A DNA stretch of 64,000 nucleotides from Bradyrhizobium sp. B097 (GTDB lineage Bacteria > Pseudomonadota > Alphaproteobacteria > Rhizobiales > Xanthobacteraceae): positions 4,398,501-4,462,500 of the forward strand of contig NZ_CP152412.1 of NCBI RefSeq assembly GCF_038957035.1, in the 5' to 3' direction. How positions within the stretch are numbered: position 1 is the first letter of the stretch; every line of letters starts with the position of its first letter. Both the position numbers and the translations under genes were made by a program. This document shows positions 35,476 to 43,335 of the stretch, one piece after another. The notes below the pieces were generated by a model, which saw only the letters and a program-made list of their open reading frames with translations, was not told where the DNA came from and did not search any database.

Positions 35476-35747
35476 GGACAAGAATCGTATGCCTTCTCGC
35501 CGCCGCCTTCATAAACAAAGCGAACAACAACCTCGGTGCGATGAGAATCGAGACCAACCACGATCTTCGCAACTGGAGCCCGCGCAACGGGCTGATGAGT
35601 ATGACTCTCACGCTGCGCTTTCAATTGATCCCGATGCTGATCTGCTAGTCGGAGTAGCCCGAGAAATTCGAATTCTGAAAGAATGATCTCTTTCCCGGAG
35701 TCGGCATTTAACTGATATCCGCCGCTGCTAAGCTTTGTAAGGCGCAT
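35373..35747 (-). CDS. small unknown protein, overlapping the SPRY gene end
   Basis: 124 residues if started at MRLTKLSSGGYQLNADSGKEIILSEFEFLGLLRLADQHRDQLKAQ. The first half reads as a protein; the second half (35373-35475) lies antisense to the end of the second SPRY gene and could be shadow. A start at 35804 is also open. First of the minus-strand group. No family recognised. Confidence 0.5.
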   Translation of the reverse strand: MRLTKLSSGGYQLNADSGKEIILSEFEFLGLLRLADQHRDQLKAQRESHTHQPVARAPVAKIVVGLDSHRTEVVVRFVYEGGGEKAYDSCPHGGHPKVNPNGTDPENADAPRLAVKLSPTIGLP

Positions 35748-35918
35748 CGTAAAATGTCCTCTCTGAAGTATGAGGATTGTTCCGCAACCAACGAGCGAGA
35801 GCAAGGCCTGTCGGCCTGGTTGCTCATCGACCGCATCGCGTTCCGAACTAGCCAGCGGGATAGGGGAAGGCTAGGTCCTGGCGCAAAGGTCAAGAGCGTC
35901 GGCATCCGCCTCAGTCTC

Positions 35919-36953
35919 TCAGGTGATTTTTGGCGCGAATAGATCGAACAGTTCCCGCTTAGTTCGCGCAAAATCAAACTTGCGGGCCGGAGCATTCTCG
36001 CCGCCAAAGATACCCGCGACCTTGAGGCCTCCGCCTCCTAGCACAGTGCCTGGTTTTGCATCCCTAACAGTTTCCCATCGGCCTACAGAGAACAGGAGAT
36101 CGTCGTAGTTGGATTGGATATGCGCGATATTTTGCGCGCCGGTCCCGTTGGGGCCCGAGAATGAGATGCCGTATTCTAGTGTTGCCACTAGGTTTTCGTC
36201 GGCAACGTGTACGACAACGCCTGGCATTGAGTACACTCCGTAACCCGAAATCAAACGTCGTTCCTCATAGCTGGATGTTGCGTTGCGCCAAGTCGGTCCA
36301 TTGCCGGCATCGAACTTTATATAAGGAGCGCGAACAGCCACTCTTCCTGCATTCACGAGGACAAGGATGAGATCCATCCTGTGCGCGAGGCCGGTGCGCG
36401 AAGTCTGTCGTGCGTACAGCTTAATGTCCAAGGCGCCATGACGTGCTCCCAGCATCAATTCGCGAACTTCGTCATGTTCGAGCACCCGAGTTCCATCGCT
36501 ACCGCGTCTGAAATACTGATGGTGGAGATTGCTCATGTGAGGGCGGTCGTCCGAGGCTGGAACTTTTACGATCACGTAGCCGGCCGGGGGAGGCTCGCCC
36601 TCGACGGCGAAGACCTCGATACCGGGGTGCTGTGAAGACAGCCAGTCGGGAAGTGCGGCTACTACCAGGTTTCTAAACCGTGTGCAGTTACCTATCGGCT
36701 CCTTTGTCGAGGCGACGTCGATTCTATCAAGCTTCGCAGATTTGATACCAACAATGATAGTGCCGCCTTCGGCGTTGGCCATGCCGCAGACGGCCCTCGC
36801 CAATAGAGAGCGATCATCTTTGACTATCTGTTCGCCAGAGTTGTCCTTGAGACTTTTGAATTCAATGTGGAGTGTTTCCTCAGCTCGACTTGTCAGGAGG
36901 TCTTCGATTGCTGCCAGGCCTCTGGCCCTGATGTCGTCCGCAAGCATCGTCAT
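35919..36953 (-). CDS. AlbA_2 / Schlafen-type putative nucleic-acid-binding protein
   Basis: 344 residues. EETLHIEFKSLKDN (residues about 25-38) and SLLARAVCGMANAEGGTIIVGI (about 48-70) form the AlbA_2 core with the Glu-x-Lys motif; YFRRGSDGTRVLEHDEVRELM (about 143-163) is the family end. The remaining 180 residues are a distinct beta-rich domain, HRMDLILVLVNAGRVAVRAPYIKFD. AlbA_2 proteins act in RNA/DNA binding or cleavage, some in phage defence. Opposite strand to the structural genes, own promoter expected: an accessory gene. Confidence 0.8.
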   Translation of the reverse strand: MTMLADDIRARGLAAIEDLLTSRAEETLHIEFKSLKDNSGEQIVKDDRSLLARAVCGMANAEGGTIIVGIKSAKLDRIDVASTKEPIGNCTRFRNLVVAALPDWLSSQHPGIEVFAVEGEPPPAGYVIVKVPASDDRPHMSNLHHQYFRRGSDGTRVLEHDEVRELMLGARHGALDIKLYARQTSRTGLAHRMDLILVLVNAGRVAVRAPYIKFDAGNGPTWRNATSSYEERRLISGYGVYSMPGVVVHVADENLVATLEYGISFSGPNGTGAQNIAHIQSNYDDLLFSVGRWETVRDAKPGTVLGGGGLKVAGIFGGENAPARKFDFARTKRELFDLFAPKIT

Positions 36954-37112
36954 TCAATCTCTCTCGCTGGAAAGTGAGCACACCGGCAATGTAACCGCAA
37001 CCTACGCGGGCAGGGAAGCGCGGCTTGACCGACTTCTTGCGTCGGAACTGGCCTTGACGCGCTAGCTCTCGTGGGATTGCGAGCCGCTTCAGCGAGCGCT
37101 GTAATCGCGCGC

Positions 37113-37364
37113 ATGAGGGACTATCCTACCAAGATCACGTTCCGCGAAATGCGTGAAACTGGCGCAACGCGCATCATCGTATTTTGCAAAGACTATCGGT
37201 GCTCTCACAACGTCCAGATGGACGCTGCGCGATGGCCAGACGAGATGCGGCTGTCCGATCTCGATCCGCGGTTCACCTGCACGGTCTGCGGCAAGCGAGG
37301 CTCGATCATACGTTCGGTAGACGCTCCGCCCAAAAAGGGCACGGGGACTTTTCAGACATCGTAG
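37113..37364 (+). CDS. small zinc-ribbon protein
   Basis: 83 residues: MRDYPTKITFREMRETGATRIIVFCKDYRCSHNVQMDAARWPDEMRLSDLDPRFTCTVCGKRGSIIRSVD. Two Cys pairs, C-x4-C-S-H and C-x2-C, spaced about 30 residues, fit one zinc site. The same design recurs in unknown Bradyrhizobium proteins, by memory. Function unknown. Confidence 0.75.
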   Translation: MRDYPTKITFREMRETGATRIIVFCKDYRCSHNVQMDAARWPDEMRLSDLDPRFTCTVCGKRGSIIRSVDAPPKKGTGTFQTS

Positions 37365-37381
37365 CTGCCGTCAGCAGCTGA

Positions 37382-37645
37382 TCACTTCGCCCTTTGATAT
37401 ATGCGGTTCAGTTCATCGCGCCGCTGCTCCGTCGCCATTTGGGTGCCCAGTTGGATAAAGCAGTCAATCGACCGCTGCGTTCCCTGCCCGTATGTCCTGT
37501 TGCATTCGTCTCTGATGCGCTCCAGCTGCGCCTTGGGAGAATCATCCACGCTCTGGCTTGAAGCGATCGCTGCATAGAGGATGGCGACGGCGACCATGCA
37601 GGCAATGATCAACCCGAATTTCAATAATCCGGCAGATTCCGTCAT
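37382..37645 (-). CDS. small membrane-anchored or secreted protein
   Basis: 87 residues. One membrane segment (LKFGLIIACMVAVAILYAAIA, residues 8-28), then a charged helical domain with two Cys (DECNRTYGQGTQRSIDCFIQLGTQMATEQRRDELNRIYQRAK) that could pair in the periplasm. Converges with the zinc-ribbon gene. No family recognised. Confidence 0.65.
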   Translation of the reverse strand: MTESAGLLKFGLIIACMVAVAILYAAIASSQSVDDSPKAQLERIRDECNRTYGQGTQRSIDCFIQLGTQMATEQRRDELNRIYQRAK

Positions 37646-37751
37646 GAAATATCCCTTAAAGAAAGGGCATAGCGTACCGCAACCTAGGCGCGCAGGGAAG
37701 TCGAGTTCCGACCGGCTTCAGTCCGGGTTTTTACGGTAGTTCGCCCGCGAT

Positions 37752-38813
37752 TCATTCCCAGAGGGCACGCTCCGACAATAGCTCAACCAGCGGGGTCTTG
37801 CTGTCGAGGTGGGCCGGCGCATCTAGCGATATCGGCGTTCGTATATCGCCGTAGGTTCGATGCGCGAACATCCGGTAGCTCACGGTGAGGAACGATGGAT
37901 ATGCCGCCTTCGCGTTTTCAAGCTGTAGCCGCCCTTCCAGTACAGCCAGCATCATCTCACTCACGACCTCGCGACGCCGCTCGAACTCGAGCGTTTTGGG
38001 AACGACCTCGTCTATCGTAGTGAACACGATATGTGGCTGTGCGGCTAAGACGCCGGTCAGCGTAGGTTCTCGACTGACGATCGAAATCCTGCCGGATCGC
38101 GGTCGGATAATCGACGGTGGGCGTGTCGACCTCCAGTTGCCCCACGCCAACTTCAGCTTCGCCCTAGCATGCAACTGAGAAAGTGGACGAAGCTCGGCTT
38201 CCAATGCTGGATTATCCCGGAAGGCCGTTTGCAGCCCGACACATTTGATAATGGCACCTTTGCCCTTCGTGGCGTCTGTAAGCGTGCCGCCGCCTTTCAC
38301 TATGTCGACCACCTTGGCTAATTGCTCCCTGGTGTAGCGGCCTCGCAAGTTCCACTGAGCACGGCAGATCTTGCACTCGCGATGTCGCCAGCCGTTGCGC
38401 TTGACTATCACGAGGGTCGTATTCTCGGGGGTGAGCTCGTGGCCGCGCGAACAATGCGTGCGAGCGGCGACGCGCTTTTTACAACCATCTAAGACGCGAG
38501 ATTTGCTTCTCGCGTTAGCCAGCGCCAGCGCTCTCCGACCCCATTCCGGATGCAACTCGCAGTGCCTAAAGAAGGCCTTACGCGAACAGATTGGCGTGCG
38601 GCCAAAACCACCGATGATCGTTCGAAGGGCCTCGCCCGACTCGAGGCGCTCTATGATGGTCGCGGCTTCGGTCGAGTTCATCGTGAACTCTTGGCCACCG
38701 ATGATGTCGCCCATGCAGAGCGCACATATTCTCTGAACGTGGTCGCGAGCCGCTCGATGGAAATTGGCTAAGGGCAGAACCTGTTCGCATCGTCGACAAA
38801 GCTGTGTCGTCAT
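37752..38813 (-). CDS. protein with two HNH-type zinc knuckles
   Basis: 353 residues from MTTQLCRRCEQVLPLANF; an in-frame ATG at 39026 would add 71 residues of poor coding quality. Zinc site 1: Cys6, Cys9, Cys30, Cys33, like the endonuclease VII/HNH zinc module. Zinc site 2: Cys121, His125, Cys147, Cys150 in CSRGHELTPENT and RHRECKIC, the C-x-x-GH-x-x-T-x-x-N form of phage HNH nucleases. Between and after are helices that look like DNA-binding regions. The catalytic HNH histidines are not obvious. Could be a regulator or nuclease of the element. Confidence 0.65.
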   Translation of the reverse strand: MTTQLCRRCEQVLPLANFHRAARDHVQRICALCMGDIIGGQEFTMNSTEAATIIERLESGEALRTIIGGFGRTPICSRKAFFRHCELHPEWGRRALALANARSKSRVLDGCKKRVAARTHCSRGHELTPENTTLVIVKRNGWRHRECKICRAQWNLRGRYTREQLAKVVDIVKGGGTLTDATKGKGAIIKCVGLQTAFRDNPALEAELRPLSQLHARAKLKLAWGNWRSTRPPSIIRPRSGRISIVSREPTLTGVLAAQPHIVFTTIDEVVPKTLEFERRREVVSEMMLAVLEGRLQLENAKAAYPSFLTVSYRMFAHRTYGDIRTPISLDAPAHLDSKTPLVELLSERALWE

Positions 38814-39291
38814 GGCGACCGCCTCCCGATTTTGAGCGGGAAGATCGAAATGCCATTCGGACGCACTTGCGAGGCTCGCTGCAGCGCACGTCCCGGAATC
38901 CTCGATATGCCAGTGCACAGCGGAAGGCTGCTTGGGGATATGGCTGGCTTGCGACGCGCGAAAGCCGCCCCAAGGGGGCTTGCTGTTCGCCTGCAAATCA
39001 GGTGGGATGGGGGCGGAGCGTGACAACTCCCGCCAAAGGCCTTGCCGGGCCAGTTTGGTACCAGAGCGATGGCAGGGCGATCCTTGCCGGGATCATCCGT
39101 CGCCATCGAAATCGAACGTGCCGATAGCCGTCGGCGCGAACCGGCGCATTATGCCGGGAGAGCGGCGGCTATACAAGACCCGCAAGGGGAAGGCCGTTGC
39201 GCATCGTCTCTGGCGGTGTTGTCACCCTCCCGGCGCCAGCGCTGTCCGCTGGCACCCGGCCGTGACAAGCCGGCAATTCCAGAGAAGCACC
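38814..39291. other. intergenic region of the element
   Basis: 478 bp between divergent genes. Frames here are low-quality. An inverted feature (TTGCCGGGCCAG, GCCGGGAG) and a near-repeat (CAGCGCTGTCCGCTGGCA at about 39237, CAGCGCAGTCCGCTGGCG at about 39316) are visible. It should hold promoters for genes on both sides. Confidence 0.45.
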
Positions 39292-39825
39292 ATGAAAGCA
39301 CCCTTGGGAGTCCCAGCGCAGTCCGCTGGCGAGCTATATTTCCGAACCGACCTTCCCCCTGAAAAGATCTTCCAGACCATTGGTCGCCTCCGCAAAGAGG
39401 CGCGGGACGAGATAGACTGGTTGGTCCGGTTTCTCGACGATACGGACCAGCATATGGAGCGGGAGCCGGACGAGGACTTCGAGCCGTCGCTCGGTACCCA
39501 AGAGGCCTTCCCCGGGCAGGGGCGTGGCGGTGGCGGCGACGACCGTGAGCCGGACCTCGGTAGCTTCGACCGCATGCTGAACCAAGAACGCTGCAACCGG
39601 CAGCGCCTTGGCGAGGAGCGGGTCGAAGTCGACGCCGAGTTGGATCACGCCGATCTGGAGCCAGCCCTTGGCGCCCTGGATCACGATCACAGCCAGGTGC
39701 GCTGGGCCGCAGGCGGCCGTCGCGACCTTGAGCGTGATCCCGCCGAGTGCGGCATTGCCGACCTTGAGGGCCTATACGAACAGGGGGCCGAGACGCAGGA
39801 CTGGCAGAAAGGGGTGCTGGCATGA
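39292..39825 (+). CDS. unknown acidic protein near the right end
   Basis: 177 residues from ATG 39292: MKAPLGVPAQSAGELYFRTDLPPEKIFQTIGRLRKEARDEIDWLVRFLDDTDQHMEREPDEDFEPSLGTQEAFPGQGRGGGGDDREPDLG, then a highly charged, low-complexity acidic region with EPALGALDHDHSQVRWAAGG. The acidic repeats (EPxLG three times) suggest a disordered protein. Overlaps the next gene by 4 bp. No function assigned. Confidence 0.65.
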   Translation: MKAPLGVPAQSAGELYFRTDLPPEKIFQTIGRLRKEARDEIDWLVRFLDDTDQHMEREPDEDFEPSLGTQEAFPGQGRGGGGDDREPDLGSFDRMLNQERCNRQRLGEERVEVDAELDHADLEPALGALDHDHSQVRWAAGGRRDLERDPAECGIADLEGLYEQGAETQDWQKGVLA

Positions 39826-40364
39826 AGCCGATATCCCGGAGACTTGGCCTGCAGATCATGGCCGCCGCCGCGGCGGCTCCGGCCACGGCATCAACCGCGA
39901 CATCGGCAAATCCCGATGCCGAGCTAATCGAGCTCGCGCGGCAGTTCGTCGAATTAGCGCGGCATAGGGATGCATTAAACGATGAGAGCGGTCGTCTGTA
40001 CGATATAGCCAGTCGGTCCTACCCTGAGGCCCGTTCGTTCGGCACCGTGGCAGCATACACTGCTGCTATCGACGCTATCGATGAGGCGGTGGGCGTCACG
40101 GCGGCGACGGCCGAGTTTGAGGATGCCATGGATCGGCTGCGGGCGATGTTTGCCCGGGTGATCACGATACGACCGAGAACCATCGAGGGCATGCGGGCGG
40201 TAGCCTCTGCGGTTCTGCATTTCGAATGGGACGGCAACAACGTCGAGTTCGATTCAGGCTTCGCAGGTGACGTCGAAGGCGCGGCGCTCGCTGTGCTGGT
40301 CGCCGGCCTGCTCGACAAGCCACTTCCGGAGCGTCTAACGGACTGGGCGGCTGCTTGGATTTGA
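39822..40364 (+). CDS. unknown helical protein at the right end
   Basis: 180 residues, ATG overlapping the preceding stop. Start MKPISRRLGLQIMAAAAAAPATASTATSANPDAELIELARQFVELARHRDALNDESGRLYD resembles a twin-Arg-like or Ala-rich leader (SRRLGLQIMAAAAAA) followed by helices; the end VEGAALAVLVAGLLDKPLPERLTDWAAAWI is helical. Pairs with the preceding gene. Unknown function. Confidence 0.65.
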   Translation: MKPISRRLGLQIMAAAAAAPATASTATSANPDAELIELARQFVELARHRDALNDESGRLYDIASRSYPEARSFGTVAAYTAAIDAIDEAVGVTAATAEFEDAMDRLRAMFARVITIRPRTIEGMRAVASAVLHFEWDGNNVEFDSGFAGDVEGAALAVLVAGLLDKPLPERLTDWAAAWI

Positions 40365-40382
40365 TCCCGTCCCAATAAAAGA

Positions 40383-40420
40383 CGCCGCCGGTCTCACAAA
40401 TACACGCCCGGCGGCGTTTT
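40383..40420 (+). terminator. rho-independent terminator ending the right-most operon
   Basis: CGCCGCCGG, a 16-nt loop, CCGGCGGCG, then TTTT. Nineteen bp after the last element gene. The strong GC stem and T-run make it a confident terminator. Confidence 0.8.
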
Positions 40421-40505
40421 CTTCCTGAACTGGGACACTGAAATCCCCAGCACAGCTTAGATTGCAGGGCCTGTGCCATCGGCGACGTCAGGGGCGGGAA
40501 GGCTG

Positions 40506-40529
40506 TTTGTGGGTTGATCTGTGGGCTGG
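40506..40529 (+). repeat. right-end candidate integrase arm sites
   Basis: TTTGTGGGTTGATCTGTGGG then CTGG. Two TGTGGG units 12 bp apart, matching the left-end pair (25808-25835) in order and orientation. It lies 55-80 bp inside the right core. Confidence 0.5.
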
Positions 40530-40570
40530 CATACGGCTTAGTATATTATTGCAGTAATATCAATATGTTG

Positions 40571-40588
40571 AGCCGATTATTATCGGCT
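40571..40588. repeat. inverted repeat beside the right core
   Basis: AGCCGAT, TATT, ATCGGCT, overlapping the first five bases of the right attachment core. Inverted recombinase-binding sites flanking a short spacer are usual at tyrosine recombinase crossover points, so this may be the core-type site. A second palindrome, ATATTA-TTGCAG-TAATAT, lies at 40543-40560. Confidence 0.45.
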
Positions 40589-40600
40589 GATGCCGCCGCT
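40584..40600 (+). repeat. right attachment core (attR) of the element
   Basis: CGGCTGATGCCGCCGCT, equal to the left copy at 25679-25695 but for one base. It reads RLMPPL in the comEC frame and continues into genuine comEC (GPQRPGSYDFGRDLYFQG). Confidence 0.8.
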
Positions 40601-42281
40601 CGGGCCGCAGCGTCCGGGCTCCTATGATTTCGGCCGCGATCTCTATTTCCAGGGTATCGGCGCATCCGGTTTCGTGATGGGCGCAGTGAAGACCAGGGAG
40701 CCGCCGGCAACTGGCGGTCTCGCGCTGCGCTATGCCGCATTCATGCAGTGGCTGCGCGATGCCATCGACGCGCGCATCCGCACCACGCTCGATGGCGATC
40801 AGCGCGCGATCGCAACGGCACTGCTGACCGGCCGGCGCGATGCGATCACGACGCCGGTCAACGACGCGATGTTCATCTCCGGGCTCGGCCATGTGCTGTC
40901 GATCTCCGGCTACCACATGGCGGTGGTCGCGGGCGTCGTATTCTTCACGATCCGGGCGCTGCTTGCGCTGTTTCCGGCGCTGACGGCCGGGCACCCGATC
41001 AAGAAATGGGCGGCGGCGGCCGCGCTCGTCGCGGCGGCGTTCTACCTGCTGCTGTCGGGGGCGGAGGTCGCGACCCAGCGATCGTTCTTCATGACGGCCG
41101 TGGTGCTGATCGCGGTGATCGTCGACCGCCGCGCGATCACCTTCCGCACGCTGGCGGTGGCGGCGCTGATCGTGCTCGCGATCGCGCCGGAAGCGCTGGT
41201 GCATCCGAGCTTCCAGATGTCGTTTGCGGCGACGCTCGGGCTGGTGGCGCTGGTGCAGATCGGACTGCCGAACCTGCTGGCGTCGCCCGACCATTCGGCG
41301 ACCGCACGGGTTGCGCTATGGGGCGGGCGTGAGCTCACGATGCTGATGCTGGCCTCGCTGGTGGCGGGGCTCGCGACGACGCCCTACGCCGCGTTCCATT
41401 TTCACCGCGTGACACCCTACGGGCTGCTGGCGAACCTTGCGGCGATGCCGGTGGTGTCGGCGGTCGTGATGCCGGCCGGCCTGCTCGGGCTGCTCGCCAT
41501 GCCGTTCGGTTTCGACGGCGTGTTCTGGGCGATCATGGGGTTCGGCATCGACTGGATGATCCTGGTGACGCAATGGGTTGCTGCGCTGCCGGGCGCGGTC
41601 GGCCGGATGGCGGCGTTCGGAATCGGGCCGATGGTCGTGGCAAGCACGGGTCTCATCCTGCTCGGGCTGTTGCGCACGCCGCTGCGCTGGTCGGGCGCGG
41701 TGCTGTTGGTGGTGGCCTCGGTCTGGGCGCTGCGGGTGCCGCAGCCGGACGTGCTGGTCTCCGCCGACGGTCGCAACGTTGCGGTGCGGGGCGGCGACGG
41801 CCGGCTGCATCTCATGCACAGCGCGAAGGACGCCTTCCTCGTCAAGGAGTGGCTGGCGGCGGATGCCGATGCGCGGACCGCGACCGACGCGTCGCTCGGC
41901 GAGGGCGTCTCTTGCGATCCGAGCGGCTGTGTGACGCAGGGGCCCGGCGGCGCCTTCGTCGCGCTGGCGAGCCGGCCGGAGGCATTGGCCGACGATTGCG
42001 AGCGTGCGGCGCTGATCGTGACCGCGCGGCCGGCACCGCGGGGCTGCGCGGCCTCGGTGATCGATGCCGAGCGGTTGCGGCGCCACGGCGCGCTGGTGCT
42101 GCGGCGCATCAGGGACGGCTACGCCATCGATGCGGTCAAGCCCGGCGGGATCGACCGGCCGTGGTCGCCGGCGGTTCCCGGCGATGGCGAGAGCGAGACG
42201 ACGCTACGCACACCCGCCAGCGCGCCGCGGCCCGCCGTGGATGCGACGCCGGCCGAGACCGATTTGCAGGGCGAAGATTAG
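40590..42281 (+). pseudogene. comEC: 3' fragment of comEC, separated by the element
   Basis: 563 codons from an ATG inside the att core. Holds the Competence channel domain (MFISGLGHVLSISGYHMAVVAGVVFF, YLLLSGAEVATQRSFFMTAVVLIAV, HPSFQMSFAATLGLVALVQIG) with about nine membrane segments, and the C-terminal soluble part that lacks the HxHxDH zinc motif, as is usual in alphaproteobacterial ComEC. It has no start region of its own with a ribosome-binding site, so expression is doubtful. The DUF4131 part lies 14.9 kb upstream. Confidence 0.92.
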
Positions 42282-42508
42282 CCGTTGTCGGGTGAGGGGC
42301 CGGTCGGCAACTCGAACAGGCCGAGATGGTATTCGTCGGAGTCAGGGCCGGCGTCGGGCTTCTTGACGAGGGTGAAGGAAGCCTCGGGGAATTGCTCCCA
42401 GACCTTCAGGTCGTCAGCCGTCACCGTCAGCCAGCCGAACCGGAACATGTAGCGGCCCGGCTCCGTGACGCGTCCAGCCTTTTGCCATGTGACCTTGTCG
42501 ACCACCAC
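42278..42508 (-). CDS. small conserved protein downstream of comEC
   Basis: 76 residues from GTG 42508 (codons for VVVDKVTWQKAGRVTEPGRYMFRFGWLTVTADDLKVWEQFPEASFTLVKKP); GGAGG lies 6 bp before the start. An ATG at 42538 also fits but lacks a site. Beta-rich small domain; no family recognised. Its stop overlaps the comEC end by 4 bp on the other strand. Confidence 0.6.
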   Translation of the reverse strand: MVVDKVTWQKAGRVTEPGRYMFRFGWLTVTADDLKVWEQFPEASFTLVKKPDAGPDSDEYHLGLFELPTGPSPDNG

Positions 42509-42650
42509 GCACGTCCTCCGTGCCCGATGATGCGCCAAGGCGCGCGTCGACGCAATTCTCCAGCTGCGCCCCGGAGCCCGGCGTCCGGGGTCGCTCGAAA
42601 TCGCTTAGGTCATCCGCCGCCGGACAGCTCATCCCGCGGCGACGATGCGT

Positions 42651-43079
42651 TCAACCCAAAAACAGCGACGCAAATGCGGAGGGGCGCCGCTCCACTATCT
42701 TCGGCTTCTGCTCGACCGGCGGATGCAGTGCCGGCAATTGCAGCACGCTGACGCGTTGTCCCTCGACGAGTTGGGTCACCAGCACATGGCTGCCGTCGGG
42801 GAATTCGACCGCGTCATGATGGCGATCGGGAACGTCGGGCTCGACTTCGTTGAACACTCCGACGCGGAAGTTCATCGTCTTGGTCCAGATCCAGCGGCTG
42901 TCGTAGCGAACGTTCTCGGCGAAAGCGAGCTCGGTGCCCGGCAGCATGCAGACCGCGACAGTGGGATCGGTCTCCGAAGCAAAGCCGCGGGTCGACGTGC
43001 CGCGGAAAGTCGTGGTGATCAGCGTCTCTCCAACAATGGCGGGGCGCGACGCCACGGCGTGCAGACTATAGTCACACAT
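42651..43079 (-). CDS. unknown conserved protein
   Basis: 142 residues: MCDYSLHAVASRPAIVGETLITTTFRGTSTRGFASETDPTVAVCMLPGTELAFAENVRYDSRWIWTKTMNFRVGVFNEVEPDVPDRHHDAVEFPDGSHVLVTQLVEGQRVSVLQLP. The last 40 residues carry a Pro-rich tail. MCDYSLHAVASRPA is a start I recall for a rhizobial hypothetical family; no function is known. Confidence 0.65.
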   Translation of the reverse strand: MCDYSLHAVASRPAIVGETLITTTFRGTSTRGFASETDPTVAVCMLPGTELAFAENVRYDSRWIWTKTMNFRVGVFNEVEPDVPDRHHDAVEFPDGSHVLVTQLVEGQRVSVLQLPALHPPVEQKPKIVERRPSAFASLFLG

Positions 43080-43335
43080 CGGATGGCTCCTCTAATCGAG
43101 GTAGCGACCCGTGCCTCTCCTTGAGGCATAGGGCCTCTACCAGAGTGGACGATAGCGAACGAGTGTCTCCTCGTTTCTGGGCGATTGTACGACTGGTCGC
43201 CCAACGCTCCCGATCACAAACACGCGACGCTGCGTGAGAGGTATCGGAGCGCATCGGGCAAACAGCACACTACCCTATCATCCAAGGAACGATCCGATGT
43301 GTCGCTCGTTCCCCGCCGCCGCAAGTATTTGAAAT

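Larger units (their letters stand above)
25679..40600. mobile_element. 14.9-kb integrated capsid-encoding element (phage satellite or reduced prophage) in comEC
   Basis: Bounded by 17-bp near-identical cores, with an intact tyrosine recombinase inside the left end and matching GTGGG-rich repeats near both ends. Gene modules: integrase and partner; AlpA-like regulator, small genes, AAA ATPase; small genes plus HK97-like capsid, cold-shock protein, SPRY-ClpP-SPRY; minus-strand cargo with AlbA_2 and zinc-finger proteins; two terminal unknowns and a terminator. Large terminase, portal, tail, holin and lysin genes were not found. By eye its DNA is less GC-rich than the flanks, with more A/T third positions (not measured). 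Confidence 0.88.

Noticed and set aside
35414..35686. Two + strand frames after the second SPRY gene (35414-35686 and 35463-35648)
   Set aside because: They overlap each other and the better minus-strand frame; no start site or family.
25679..40600. A complete, self-sufficient prophage
   Set aside because: No large terminase, portal, tail tube, tape measure, holin or lysin is recognisable in 14.9 kb. A satellite or remnant fits better.
42560..43330. SOS-regulated gene cluster with lexA
   Set aside because: The small genes between comEC and lexA have no GTTC-N7-GTTC site of their own and no relation to DNA repair.
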